Of a DNA stretch of 19,854 bases, positions 1 through 8,415 are shown one piece after another. Source of the DNA: JANRJY01 sp033763735. Lineage in GTDB: Bacteria; Bacteroidota; Bacteroidia; Cytophagales; UBA9547. The position numbers and the translations under genes were made by a program. Positions within the stretch are counted from its first letter, which is position 1, and every line of letters starts with the position of its first letter. The stretch spans positions 1-19,854 of the forward strand of contig JANRJY010000037.1 of NCBI GenBank assembly GCA_033763735.1, read 5' to 3'. The notes below the pieces were generated by a model that saw only the letters and a program-made list of their open reading frames with translations, searched no databases and was not told the origin of the DNA.

Positions 1-1017
1 GCGATCATCATATTTAACAGAAATATTCAAAGCTTTCAACTCTTTTTGAATGGCAATAGCTTTTTCAGAAATCAGTACCTTTTGTTCATCTGTTTTATAA
101 ATCGGCACAATAACTACCTGAATAGGAGCTAGTTTTGGAGGAAGCACCAACCCTTCATCGTCAGAGTGTGCCATAATTAGTGCGCCCATCAATCGTGTAG
201 ACACGCCCCATGACGTTCCCCATACAAACTCTTGTTTGTTTTCTTTTGTCAAAAATTTCACATCAAATGCTTTGGCAAAGTTTTGACCTAAAAAGTGGGA
301 AGTACCTGCTTGTAATGCTTTTCCGTCTTGCATTAAAGCCTCAATACAGTAAGTATCTATTGCTCCGGCAAACCTTTCGTTAGGTGTTTTCACTCCTTTT
401 TCAACTGGAAGTGCCATAAAATTTTCAGCAAAATCGGCATAAACCTCCAGCATTTTTTTTGCTTCTTCTTCAGCTTCTGATTGCGTTGCATGAGCGGTAT
501 GGCCCTCTTGCCACAAAAATTCAGTAGTGCGCAAAAACAGTCGTGTACGCATTTCCCAACGAACCACATTGGCCCATTGATTAATTAACAGTGGGAGGTC
601 GCGATACGATTGTACCCAGTTTTTATATGTACTCCATATCACAGTTTCTGAAGTAGGTCTAACGATAAGTTCTTCTTCCAATTTTGCTTCCGGATCCACA
701 ATTACGCCACTGCCATCAGGTGCGTTTTTAAGACGGTAATGGGTTACTACTGCGCATTCTTTGGCAAAACCCTCCACATGGCTGGCTTCTTTACTTAAAA
801 ATGATTTTGGAATAAATAACGGAAAATAAGCATTGGTATGCCCCGTTTCTTTGAACATATCGTCTAAAGCGCGTTGCATTTTCTCCCATATCGAATATCC
901 GTATGGTTTTATCACCATACATCCTCTTACTGCAGAGTTTTCGGCCAAATCGGCTGACTTAACTAATTCATTATACCAAGCAGAATAATCTTCACTACGT
1001 TTGGGGAGCTTTGCCAT
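1..1017 (-). CDS. proS: Prolyl-tRNA synthetase, type 3 (partial, C-terminus outside window)
   Basis: Charges tRNA-Pro with proline in the cytoplasm. I translated the minus strand from the ATG at 1017-1015 and found an open frame to the left edge, 339 codons of a family that is usually about 490 residues. The start MAKLPKRSEDYSAWYNEL, the class II core with RPTSETVIW, INQWANVVRWEMRTR, FLWQEGHTAHAT and the later GTSHFLGQNFAKAF and WGTSWGVSTR blocks are those of the archaeal/eukaryote-like (type 3) ProRS found in Bacteroidota, which lacks the inserted editing domain of the E. coli type. The catalytic domain and the start of the anticodon-binding domain (VVIVPIYK) are visible; the C-terminal part is beyond the window. 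It is divergent from the hydrolase at 1142, with 124 bases between them in which I see no clear promoter. Identification is by recognised motifs and is firm. Confidence 0.95.
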   Translation of the reverse strand, partial: MAKLPKRSEDYSAWYNELVKSADLAENSAVRGCMVIKPYGYSIWEKMQRALDDMFKETGHTNAYFPLFIPKSFLSKEASHVEGFAKECAVVTHYRLKNAPDGSGVIVDPEAKLEEELIVRPTSETVIWSTYKNWVQSYRDLPLLINQWANVVRWEMRTRLFLRTTEFLWQEGHTAHATQSEAEEEAKKMLEVYADFAENFMALPVEKGVKTPNERFAGAIDTYCIEALMQDGKALQAGTSHFLGQNFAKAFDVKFLTKENKQEFVWGTSWGVSTRLMGALIMAHSDDEGLVLPPKLAPIQVVIVPIYKTDEQKVLISEKAIAIQKELKALNISVKYDDR

Positions 1018-1141
1018 ATTAATTTCTTATTTCCGCAAATAAATACAAATTTTGTAAGAGGATGAAATAAATACTTTGATTGAACTCAAAACGTAATTTG
1101 AATATTTATTTAACTTAATTTATAATATATATTTTTGAATA

Positions 1142-2044
1142 ATGAAAACAAGGATAATATTAGTTTTATTTTGCTTAAACACTTTGTTTTCAAGCAATAT
1201 CACTTTAGCTGTTACTATAGAAGACAGTATCCCACCTGGTAAAAATTTTAAAAAAGCCGCTTTCCGGCTTTGGTATCCCAATGAAATTAAGACAATAACA
1301 GGGATAATCGTTTTGGTACCGGGCTCTAATTCAGACGGTAGAAATATGGTTGAAGACTCTAGCTGGGTGGAATTTGCAAAGCAAAATAATATGGCACTTT
1401 TGGCATGTTATTATACAGATTATGAAAATGAAAGCAAATTTGTAGAAGCATATTGCAACGTGAGTAAAGGAAGCGGACAAGCTTTGATTGATGCTATCGA
1501 TAAATTTGCAAATAAATCACAACACAATGAGCTGTCAACCAATAAGTTGCTTTTGTTTGGATTTTCAGCGGGAGGGCAATTCAATTATGAATTTGCTTGC
1601 TGGAAACCTGAAAGAGTAGATGCATTTGTGGTAAACAAAGGAGGATTTTATTATACGGCTTTAGCTCCCAAAACTACCCGTGAAGTGCCCGGTATATTTT
1701 TTACCGGTGAAAAAGATTTGATGGAACGCAAAACCATAGTTAAAGGCATTTATGCAATGAATCAGCGGGCAGGTGCACTTTGGACTTTTGTAGAAGAACA
1801 AAAAATTGCACATGATGAAGGTCAAAGCAAAAAGTTAAGCATACAATATTTTCAATCGGTTTTAGAAATTAAACTAATCCATAAACCACTAATTGAATTA
1901 GGTAAATGGGGGAATTTTGAAACCGGAGCTTTTATTATTGATAAGCGTGCTATTTCACCAAACGATAATTGCCATTCATGGTTACCAAACGATAAATTTG
2001 CAAAAATGTGGCAGGAAGTAGTTCGTTATGATCAATTTAAATAA
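1142..2044 (+). CDS. Secreted alpha/beta-hydrolase (esterase-like)
   Basis: A 300-residue protein with an N-terminal signal peptide (about residues 1-23, hydrophobic IILVLFCLNTLF then SSNITLA) and an alpha/beta-hydrolase fold. The nucleophile elbow is GFSAG with Ser142; the strand before it is LLLFG. Likely acid and base are Asp192 in TGEKD and His224 in IAHDEG, which follow in the right order and spacing. The oxyanion region is LVPGSNSDGRNM (about 58-69). This resembles the exported feruloyl/PHB-depolymerase-like esterases (LpqC type), but the substrate cannot be read from the sequence. An extra tail of about 60 residues follows the histidine. The gene stands alone: divergent from proS and convergent with rpsT, sharing a terminator with it. 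The protein is expected in the periplasm or outside the cell. Fold and secretion are well supported, specific function is not. Confidence 0.8.
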   Translation: MKTRIILVLFCLNTLFSSNITLAVTIEDSIPPGKNFKKAAFRLWYPNEIKTITGIIVLVPGSNSDGRNMVEDSSWVEFAKQNNMALLACYYTDYENESKFVEAYCNVSKGSGQALIDAIDKFANKSQHNELSTNKLLLFGFSAGGQFNYEFACWKPERVDAFVVNKGGFYYTALAPKTTREVPGIFFTGEKDLMERKTIVKGIYAMNQRAGALWTFVEEQKIAHDEGQSKKLSIQYFQSVLEIKLIHKPLIELGKWGNFETGAFIIDKRAISPNDNCHSWLPNDKFAKMWQEVVRYDQFK

Positions 2045-2069
2045 TGAATATCTGATTTGCACAAACAAA

Positions 2070-2096
2070 AAAGCCGAATCTATTAAATTCGGCTTT
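2070..2096. terminator. Bidirectional intrinsic terminator between hydrolase gene and rpsT
   Basis: A perfect 10-bp stem, AAAGCCGAAT (2070-2079) with ATTCGGCTTT (2087-2096), and a 7-nt loop. It is followed by a T-rich stretch in both directions (ATTTTAATTTT on plus, TTTTGTTTGT on minus), so it can end both converging transcripts. Confidence 0.85.
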
Positions 2097-2120
2097 ATTT
2101 TAATTTTATGAATTAACTTA

Positions 2121-2480
2121 TTATTTTTTGGCTGCTTTTTTTGCTGTTGTTTTCGAAGCAGCTTTAGCTTTTGTAGAGCTACTTTCTTTAGCTGCAGCTT
2201 TAACTTTAGGTGCACTGGCAACGGCTTCTTTAAAAGTATTTACAAATTTAGCCAATTTTGATTTTTTGTTAGCGGCATTTTTCCAGTGAATGATATTGTT
2301 TTTTGAAAGTTTATCAATCAATGAAATAACGTTACTGAAAAGTTTCTCTGCTTCATCCTTGGTTGCCGAAACTTTTAATTTTTTGATTTGAGTACGGGTA
2401 GTTTTCAATTGATACCTGTTTCTCAGTCTTTTAGCTTCGTTAGAACGAATTCTTTTTATGGAGGACTTATGATTTGCCAT
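2121..2480 (-). CDS. rpsT: Ribosomal protein bS20 with Lys/Ala-rich C-terminal extension
   Basis: Small-subunit ribosomal protein S20, which binds 16S rRNA. The N-terminus MANHKSSIKRIRSNEAKRLRN and the central KNNIIHWKNAANKKSKLAKFVN are the family's conserved helices. The family is normally about 84-90 residues; this one is 119. The extra 30-odd residues (about 88-119) are low complexity, almost only Ala, Lys, Ser and Thr, reminiscent of histone H1-like tails. The stop is directly followed by the bidirectional terminator, and a consensus promoter lies 23 bases upstream of the start, inside the end of rpiB, so the gene is an independent unit. The start ATG is unambiguous because MANHKS is conserved. 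The extension is encoded in frame with no sign of a frameshift. Confidence 0.96.
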   Translation of the reverse strand: MANHKSSIKRIRSNEAKRLRNRYQLKTTRTQIKKLKVSATKDEAEKLFSNVISLIDKLSKNNIIHWKNAANKKSKLAKFVNTFKEAVASAPKVKAAAKESSSTKAKAASKTTAKKAAKK

Positions 2481-2502
2481 GAATATTCTTTTAAAAGGAG
2501 CG

Positions 2503-2532
2503 CAAAGGTAGTAAAACTTTTTTAATCAACAA
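2503..2532 (-). promoter_or_regulatory. Bacteroidota-type promoter of rpsT
   Basis: On the minus strand TTG (2532-2530) is followed after exactly 19 bases by TACCTTTG (2510-2503), matching the Bacteroidota -33/-7 consensus TTG-N19-TAnnTTTG. Transcription would start near 2496, leaving a leader of about 16 nt. The -33 element abuts the rpiB stop codon. Confidence 0.75.
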
Positions 2533-2954
2533 GGAATTTTTTTAACTCTATTTGCATGTCGGCCTCCTTCAAATGGGGTGTTCATATATCGAACCACTAT
2601 TGCCATTGCCATATCCAAAGTCACAAATCGTGATGGGATACACAAAATATTAGAATCGTTATGTGCTCTTACTATTCCGGCAATCTCTTCGGTCCAAGCA
2701 ATGGTAGCTCTAATACCCGCATGTTTGTTTGCCGTCATGGCTACACCATTGGCAGTACCACAAAGTAATATACCAAAATCCACTGATTTTTCTTCCACTT
2801 TGTTAGCAACCGGGTGTGCAAAATCCGGATAGTCACACGAAGATTCTGAATCCGTACCTACATCAACAATCTGATGTCCTTGTTTTTTAAGAAATTCTAT
2901 AATTGGGAGCTTGTACGCATATCCAGCATGATCGCAACCGATGGCTATTTTCAT
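2526..2954 (-). CDS. rpiB: Ribose-5-phosphate isomerase B
   Basis: Interconverts ribose 5-phosphate and ribulose 5-phosphate in the non-oxidative pentose phosphate pathway. At 142 residues it has the normal RpiB length. Visible family features are IGCDHAG with Asp8-His9, DVGTDS, the LLCGTANGVAMTANK active-site loop with Cys65, GIRATIAW, and RAHNDSNILCIPSR with His98. These match the catalytic Cys/Thr and His positions of RpiB. It lies 45 bases upstream of rpsT on the same strand, but rpsT has its own promoter overlapping the rpiB stop, so the two need not be one operon. Identification is firm; the related allose-6-phosphate or LacAB isomerases are less likely given the stand-alone context. 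Confidence 0.95.
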   Translation of the reverse strand: MKIAIGCDHAGYAYKLPIIEFLKKQGHQIVDVGTDSESSCDYPDFAHPVANKVEEKSVDFGILLCGTANGVAMTANKHAGIRATIAWTEEIAGIVRAHNDSNILCIPSRFVTLDMAMAIVVRYMNTPFEGGRHANRVKKIPC

Positions 2955-3085
2955 TAGGTTTTTTTATGCAATTATAAAAAATATATTTTGATTGTTAAAC
3001 TTATGAGGTTTTTGAAAAACTCACTAGTTTATTGAAAATGTTGCTTCTTTTTATTAAAAGAAAAATGTATAAGTTTAAAAGTATA

Positions 3086-3553
3086 TTATTTTTTATACTC
3101 ATCATAAGTAAATTTGATTGGAATTACCACCAAAGCATTTATTTTATTTCCTTTGAGATCTTCTCCATGATAGAATTTTGTAAATCCCTTACAAATTCGA
3201 ATTGCTTCTTCATGAAGTGATTTTATTGAATTATAATCAATTGATTTATCTTTACTAGGATTGTAATCAGTAATTAACGTTTTCTTTCCTGAATTATCTA
3301 AAATATTAGTTCTTCTAATAGTCGCATTTATTACTTTGCCTGCACTATCTCCAATTACTTCAACATATAAATAAGCTGAAATTTTATTTTTTAATGCATT
3401 GGTTGGATACACTAAATTACTTTTGATTTCATTACGCAATTCTTCCGTCAACATTGTTTCAGGATCAACTTCTTTAGGAGTATCTTGTCCATTTATATTA
3501 AACTGAATCAATATACTAAAAATGATGAAAAGTACTAACTTGGTTAATTTCAT
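3086..3553 (-). CDS. Small exported protein with TonB C-terminal-like domain
   Basis: A 155-residue protein with a signal peptide (about 1-22, KLVLFIIFSILIQFNING, cleavage before QDT). The mature part resembles the TonB C-terminal domain: LVYPTNALKNKISAYLYVEV (about 47-66) corresponds to the YPxxA...G.v.v.f motif, then an IRRTNIL strand, an EEAIRICKGF helix (about 116-125), and NALVVIPIKFTYD at the end matches the last beta strand. It has no membrane anchor after the signal and no Pro-rich spanning linker, so it is not a full TonB; a free periplasmic TonB-C-like protein is the best description. It has its own consensus promoter and stands between rpiB and the acyl-CoA synthetase. The fold call is by motif likeness only; the function is unknown. 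Confidence 0.65.
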   Translation of the reverse strand: MKLTKLVLFIIFSILIQFNINGQDTPKEVDPETMLTEELRNEIKSNLVYPTNALKNKISAYLYVEVIGDSAGKVINATIRRTNILDNSGKKTLITDYNPSKDKSIDYNSIKSLHEEAIRICKGFTKFYHGEDLKGNKINALVVIPIKFTYDEYKK

Positions 3554-3587
3554 AAAATTGGTGTTTAATAATTAAAAAACTATAATT

Positions 3588-3618
3588 CAAATATACAATT
3601 CAATTAATAGAATACAAA
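3588..3618 (-). promoter_or_regulatory. Bacteroidota-type promoter of the TonB-C-like gene
   Basis: On the minus strand TTTG (3618-3615) and TATATTTG (3595-3588) are separated by exactly 19 bases, a full match to the consensus. Transcription would start near 3581, giving a leader of about 28 nt before the ATG at 3553. Confidence 0.72.
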
Positions 3619-3765
3619 TAATAAATATTCCACCCTTTTTTGGTCTTATTTTGACCAACAAGCAACCAATCATTGAGTGCCAATTTAATTTGTTTGCTGG
3701 TCAAATGACACAGCAAAGTCGAAATGGGAACACCAACAAGGGAAGATAAGTATAACATTAAGCAC

Positions 3766-5550
3766 TTACGACTCCGCCATCGCTCCTGCCTTTTCGTAAA
3801 TGCCTTCAATCAAAGCGGCATTGTTTGCCAAAATCGCTTTGCGTTTCAATTTTAAGGTAGGTGTTAATTCTCCTGAGTTGATTGTAAATTCTTTGCCTAG
3901 CAATTCAAATCGTTTGATTTTCTCCCATTGAGCAAAGTTGTTGTTAAGTTCTTCTACTTCCTGGCCGATTCGAGCAATAATTTCCGGCTTTTTAATCATT
4001 TGATCCGGAGTGGTGTATTCTATGCCCTTAATGGCACACCAATCTTTCAAAAATGCAAAAGAGGGTACTATTAATGCTGCAGGAAATTTGCGTCCATCTC
4101 CTACAACCATTATTTGCTCAATAAACTTACTTTCTTTAAACTTATTTTCCATTAATCCCGGTGCTATGTATTTTCCTCCGGAAGTTTTGAACATTTCTTT
4201 TTTGCGATCTGTGATTTTCAAAAACTTACCTTCAACAAATTCTCCAATATCTCCGGTATGGAACCAACCATCTTTGTCAATGGCTTCAGCTGTCAAATCC
4301 GGACGATTATAATAGCCTTTCATAATGTGAGGCCCTCTACTTAGAATTTCGCCATCTTCAGCTATTTTTACTTCCACTCCCGGAATCACAGGTCCTACAG
4401 TACCTATTCTTCTATCCCCTTCTTCCCAACGATTAACAGCTATCACCGGCGATGTTTCGGTAAGTCCATATCCTTCCATCACAATTATTTGAGCTGCCGA
4501 AAATACTCTTGCCAATCGTGGTTGCAATGCTGCTCCTCCGGAAACAATCACTTTTACATTTCCCCCTAGCGCTTCACGCCATTTACTGAATATGAGCTTG
4601 TTAGCTAATTTCAGTTGGAATCGATACCAAGCACCCAAGTCCGTATCAAGTTCGTATCTCTGACCTAGTTCCAAAGCCCAAAAGAACAGTAGTCTTTTGA
4701 TACCCTTTAATTCTTGTCCCTTGGCTATGATTTTATCATAAACTTTTTCAAGCAATCGAGGTACGGTCACAAACATATTGGGATGTACTTCTTTCAAATT
4801 GTCGCTAATTGTGTCCATGCTTTCGGCATAGTAAACCGAAAGACCACAACCCAAATACAAATAATTAAGCATACGTTCGTACACATGGCACAATGGCAAA
4901 AAACTAAATGCCCTCGATGTGTGGTCAATAGGCATTAGAGGAATACAAGAGGTAACATTACTTACAAAGTTTCCGTGAGTAAGCATTACGCCTTTGGGAG
5001 TGCCGGTAGTACCGGAAGTATATATTAACGTTACCAAATCATCGGACTTAACAGCTTCTTTGAGTGGTGTCAATGTCGCAAATTCCGATTCCTGCACATC
5101 TTTAATCAAATCTTTCCAATTGGAAACACCTTTCAATTCATCAAAGGAATATATATGTTGAATTGAATCGACACCAATTGAAGCTTCTTTGGCCTTGAGA
5201 TAAAGCTCTTCATTGGCTACAAAAACCAGTTTTGCCTTTGAGTCGTTAAAAATAAATTTGTAATCTTCAACAGTCACTGTAGGATATATGGGCACACTTA
5301 CAGCGCCTATTTGCTGAATTCCTATATCCACAAAATTCCATTCAGGTCTATTAGGAGAAATTATGGCTACTTTATCATCTTTTTGGATGCCTTTTTTAAC
5401 CAAGGCAATGCTGATTTTGTTTGCAATGGTCTGATATTCAGTGGTACTATACGTTTTCCAACTACCATTTACCTTGTTGGCCAAAGCATCTGTTTTCGGA
5501 TATTTTTGGAGTTGCATTTCCAACAAATCAAAAACTCTCTTGATTTCCAT
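3766..5550 (-). CDS. Long-chain fatty acid--CoA ligase (AMP-dependent synthetase)
   Basis: Activates fatty acids to acyl-CoA via an acyl-adenylate, probably at the inner face of the membrane. The 594 residues show every ANL-superfamily motif: the P-loop YTSGTTGTPKGVMLTHGN (177-194), VSGGAALQP (337-344), YGLTETSP (361-368), WFHTGDIG with Asp434, ITDRKKEMFKTSGGKYIAP (446-464), and the C-terminal LTPTLKLKRK with the likely catalytic Lys567. The long insertion between P-loop and YGLTET and the FLPLCHVYERM block place it with the eukaryote-like long-chain synthetases (COG1022/FAA1 group) common in Bacteroidota. Start ATG at 5550 begins the usual MEIKRVFDLLE. It is divergent from sprE; a possible TATGTTTG -7 element lies 116 bases upstream. 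The exact chain-length preference cannot be read. Confidence 0.93.
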   Translation of the reverse strand: MEIKRVFDLLEMQLQKYPKTDALANKVNGSWKTYSTTEYQTIANKISIALVKKGIQKDDKVAIISPNRPEWNFVDIGIQQIGAVSVPIYPTVTVEDYKFIFNDSKAKLVFVANEELYLKAKEASIGVDSIQHIYSFDELKGVSNWKDLIKDVQESEFATLTPLKEAVKSDDLVTLIYTSGTTGTPKGVMLTHGNFVSNVTSCIPLMPIDHTSRAFSFLPLCHVYERMLNYLYLGCGLSVYYAESMDTISDNLKEVHPNMFVTVPRLLEKVYDKIIAKGQELKGIKRLLFFWALELGQRYELDTDLGAWYRFQLKLANKLIFSKWREALGGNVKVIVSGGAALQPRLARVFSAAQIIVMEGYGLTETSPVIAVNRWEEGDRRIGTVGPVIPGVEVKIAEDGEILSRGPHIMKGYYNRPDLTAEAIDKDGWFHTGDIGEFVEGKFLKITDRKKEMFKTSGGKYIAPGLMENKFKESKFIEQIMVVGDGRKFPAALIVPSFAFLKDWCAIKGIEYTTPDQMIKKPEIIARIGQEVEELNNNFAQWEKIKRFELLGKEFTINSGELTPTLKLKRKAILANNAALIEGIYEKAGAMAES

Positions 5551-5665
5551 GTCTTTAATCTTATTTACTGTTTATATACAATTATTTCTAAAAATAGTTT
5601 AAAAATATTATCTAAATTTCAATTACTTACTGCAATAAATTGAATTTTGTATGTGTCAATATCAA

Positions 5666-5673
5666 CAAACATA
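5666..5673 (-). promoter_or_regulatory. Possible -7 element for the acyl-CoA synthetase gene
   Basis: TATGTTTG on the minus strand (5673-5666) matches TAnnTTTG, but no TTTG is present at the proper -33 distance and the leader would be about 110 nt. Weak candidate. Confidence 0.25.
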
Positions 5674-5716
5674 CACAATACTACATAAGAGTGGTTAATA
5701 CCACAACATTTTTGTA

Positions 5717-5724
5717 TAATTTTG
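5717..5724 (+). promoter_or_regulatory. Possible -7 element for sprE
   Basis: TAATTTTG matches TAnnTTTG and sits 33 bases before the TTG start at 5758. No good -33 TTTG is seen at 19-21 bases upstream, so support is partial. Confidence 0.4.
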
Positions 5725-5757
5725 CCAATAATTAATCCTTGGAATCGTTTTAGTTAA

Positions 5758-8415
5758 TTGTCAATATTCCATTTGCGAAAGTTACTGCTTTTCTATTTTA
5801 TATTTTTTGTGTTAATCTCCTTATTTATAACGAGTTGTTCTCCATATGCAAGCGGTCCTATTTCTATGCGTTATCATAATTTAACTTCAAAATACAATGC
5901 CTATTTTTTGGCAAGAGAACGATTAGGCGAATTGGAGAAGGCACTTTATGATGGTGATCCGAATAATTTTTACAATTATTTAAATATCTACCCAAAATCT
6001 GATTGCACATATGCCAAAGGAAATAAAGATAAGTTTGACAAAATTATTAAAAACGCTTCTCTGCCTATTCAATGGCACAAACCGAGCCATTGGGTAGATG
6101 ATTGTTATCTTGTTATTGGTAAAATCAGGTTTTATGATTACGATTTAGAAAATGCAGTTACTACTTTCCGGTATATTAATATGAAATACAATGAAATTGA
6201 AGTTAAACATGAAACGCTCATTTGGCTAATGAAAACTTATATGTGGATGGGCGATTATGACCAAGCACATTCATGGGGCGAATATCTCGAAAACGAAGCT
6301 ATGTCAACAAAAAACTTAGCTCTATTAAGCCTTGCAAATGGACATTATTATATCAAACAAAATGAACCCAAAACTGCATTTCTGAAACTAAAAGTAGGGG
6401 TCAAATATGTAAAACCCCGACAATATAGAGCTAAAATTTATTATATTCTTGGTCAATTGGCCCAAAAAATTGAACGTCAAAAAGATGCCTACCAATATTT
6501 TAAGAAATGCTCTAAAATGACCGGTAATTACGAAATGTGGCTTTATGCAAAGCTCAATATGTATTTGATGAAGGATATCAAAACAGATAAAGACTATGAA
6601 AAAATCATTGCATTTTATAATAAACTACTCAAAGACCCAAAAAATAAAGACTATTATGACAAGATTTACTATGACATGGCCACTGTGGAGTATAAACGAA
6701 AACGTATTCCTAAAACCCTTGATTATTATTCCAAAGCGGTTAAAAACGCTACAAAAGGTACTTATGTGAAGGCCTTTGCTTACTTGCGAAGTGCTGAAAT
6801 TTATTATGATGATTTACAAAAATTTGAATTGGCCTCAAAATATTATGATTCTTGTATTACTGTACTTGAAAAAGACCTCCCGGAATATCCTAAAGCATAC
6901 AAACGACAACGTATATTAAAGGAGTTTGTAGAACAAATGAGAATCATTAGAGTTGAAGATAGTTTGCAAAGATTAGCGCGTATGGATACAGCTAAATTAA
7001 GTAAAATTATTGATGGTTGGATTGCAGATGAAAAAGCCAAACTGGATGACCAAGAAAGAGAGCAACGCAGAAAAGCAAGGAGCTTAATTACAATGTCGGA
7101 AGTTGACCCAACAATGGGACAATATAAAGCTGAAGGAATTAGGCTACTTCCCGGCTCTGAAAACAAATGGTATTTCTACAATCAAGAGGCAATGGATAGA
7201 GGAAAAGCTGACTTTGAAAGCAAATGGGGAATACGTGCCAATGAAGACAATTGGAGAAGAAGCAGCAAAGAAAAAGATGAATTTTCAACCGCCTTTAATC
7301 CTCAATCAGGCAGCAATAATAGTAATGAACCGGTTAAAGAAGAGCCAGAGAAAACGGTATTCTCATCAGATCAAAAGAAACAACAATACTACGACCAATT
7401 ACCGCTTACCAAAGTTAAAATGGATACTTCAGTTGCAAAATTAAAGAGAGCAATGTTTAAGATATCCCGAATATTTGATCAAAACCTGGAAGAATATCCT
7501 AATGCAATAAATGCCTATAATGCGTTCATAGCCAAATATCCAGATGACGAAAAAACCCCGGAAGCTTTGTATGCTATTTACCTTATATGCAAAAATAAAA
7601 TTGCAAATGCGCCTAATGATAGCTGCACAAGTGCTTGTGCACGAATGCTTATCAACGATTTTTCTTATTCTATTTATGCCAAATTAGTGGAGGACCCTGA
7701 TTATTTGAAAAAGAATAAAATAAAGGGCGAAAGAGTAAAAGCTAAATATCGATTGGCATTTGAGTATTACGAAAGAGACCGATTCCTTGAATCAAACAAT
7801 ATGATAACGGAAACTATGGAATTATTTCCCGAAAGTGAATATGACGACCGTTTGGAGCTACTTCGATGCATGATTGTGGGTCGTACTCAAAGTTGGGACA
7901 ATTACCAAGATACACTTAGGTATTTCATAAAAAAATATGAAAAGCGAAAAAGCAAACTTGTTGGATATGCCCAAAACTTACTTGAAGGTTCGAAAAAAGT
8001 AGCTGCCTCAGATAGCACAGGTAATATGCGCAAACGAATCAATTGGGACCTGGACCTTAATTTCCCTCATTTGTTTTGTGTAGCTTCTAAAAATCAAATG
8101 GTTATAGATCAATTGGTTGAAAAATTCAAAACATATAACAACGACTTTTATACAGAAGAGAAACTTCAAATCAGTAAAATAATATTGGAAGATTCCGTTG
8201 TAATGTTGGCTGTTAAACAATTTCCAAATAAAATTCAGGGAATGAATTACTTCGAAAAACAAAATGGTAAAAGCTCTCCACTCAAGGCATTTCCGGATGA
8301 AAAGTTCGATTATTTTGTGATTTCAGAAAAGAACTTTGAGATACTTAATAACGAAAAAAGCTTTTTCGGATACAATTTCTTTTTTCAAAAAAATTACTTT
8401 TCAAAAGAGTTTTAA
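5758..8415 (+). CDS. sprE: Type IX secretion / gliding motility TPR lipoprotein SprE (PorW)
   Basis: An 885-residue lipoprotein of the type IX secretion system. The N-terminus is a lipoprotein signal ending in LFITSC (lipid-acceptor Cys27 if started at 5758). Directly after it comes RYHNLTSKYNAYFLARERL, typical of SprE/PorW. Residues about 90-390 are tetratricopeptide-like helical repeats; 400-440 is a charged coil with DEREQRRKAR-type sequence; residues about 470-503 contain the SprE/PorW block WYFYNQ, RGKADFESKWG and NWRRSSK; a second repeat region (EYPNAINAYNAFIAKYP) follows. In Flavobacterium and Porphyromonas the protein links parts of the secretion machine and is needed for secretion and gliding. 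There is no ATG near the start: the TTG at 5758 follows an in-frame stop, and a second TTG at 5773 gives an equally good signal (RKLLLFYF). The stop interlocks with that of the fucosyltransferase gene. Confidence 0.85.
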   Translation: MSIFHLRKLLLFYFIFFVLISLFITSCSPYASGPISMRYHNLTSKYNAYFLARERLGELEKALYDGDPNNFYNYLNIYPKSDCTYAKGNKDKFDKIIKNASLPIQWHKPSHWVDDCYLVIGKIRFYDYDLENAVTTFRYINMKYNEIEVKHETLIWLMKTYMWMGDYDQAHSWGEYLENEAMSTKNLALLSLANGHYYIKQNEPKTAFLKLKVGVKYVKPRQYRAKIYYILGQLAQKIERQKDAYQYFKKCSKMTGNYEMWLYAKLNMYLMKDIKTDKDYEKIIAFYNKLLKDPKNKDYYDKIYYDMATVEYKRKRIPKTLDYYSKAVKNATKGTYVKAFAYLRSAEIYYDDLQKFELASKYYDSCITVLEKDLPEYPKAYKRQRILKEFVEQMRIIRVEDSLQRLARMDTAKLSKIIDGWIADEKAKLDDQEREQRRKARSLITMSEVDPTMGQYKAEGIRLLPGSENKWYFYNQEAMDRGKADFESKWGIRANEDNWRRSSKEKDEFSTAFNPQSGSNNSNEPVKEEPEKTVFSSDQKKQQYYDQLPLTKVKMDTSVAKLKRAMFKISRIFDQNLEEYPNAINAYNAFIAKYPDDEKTPEALYAIYLICKNKIANAPNDSCTSACARMLINDFSYSIYAKLVEDPDYLKKNKIKGERVKAKYRLAFEYYERDRFLESNNMITETMELFPESEYDDRLELLRCMIVGRTQSWDNYQDTLRYFIKKYEKRKSKLVGYAQNLLEGSKKVAASDSTGNMRKRINWDLDLNFPHLFCVASKNQMVIDQLVEKFKTYNNDFYTEEKLQISKIILEDSVVMLAVKQFPNKIQGMNYFEKQNGKSSPLKAFPDEKFDYFVISEKNFEILNNEKSFFGYNFFFQKNYFSKEF

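Noticed and set aside
1130..1137. TATTTTTG, a -7-like match 4 bases before the hydrolase start codon.
   Set aside because: It would put the transcription start at the ATG itself; a leaderless transcript is possible but the region is so A/T-rich that the match is expected by chance.
1982..2221. A 79-codon Lys/Leu-rich minus-strand frame over the hydrolase end and the rpsT tail.
   Set aside because: It is an out-of-frame shadow of the Lys/Ala-rich rpsT extension and crosses the terminator.
3004..3023. Imperfect hairpin TGAGGTTTTT/GAAAAACTCA downstream of the TonB-C-like gene.
   Set aside because: It has a bulge, almost no loop and no T-tract in the required direction; not supported as a terminator.
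3640..3740. Inverted repeats TTGGTC/GACCAA (3640-3645, 3653-3658) and TTTGCTG/CAGCAAA (3693-3699, 3711-3717), and a direct repeat ACCAACAAG (3654-3662, 3732-3740).
   Set aside because: Stems are short, no T-tract follows on either strand, and the repeats do not form one consistent structure; not convincing as terminator, riboswitch or mobile-element end.
3600..3809. A 69-codon open frame on the minus strand, overlapping the end of the acyl-CoA synthetase gene, with a rather protein-like stretch (LTSKQIKLALNDWLLVGQ).
   Set aside because: It starts inside the synthetase gene in another frame, matches no family I know, and its 3' end overlaps the promoter of the TonB-C-like gene. It might be a remnant of a lost gene, but the evidence is too thin to list it.
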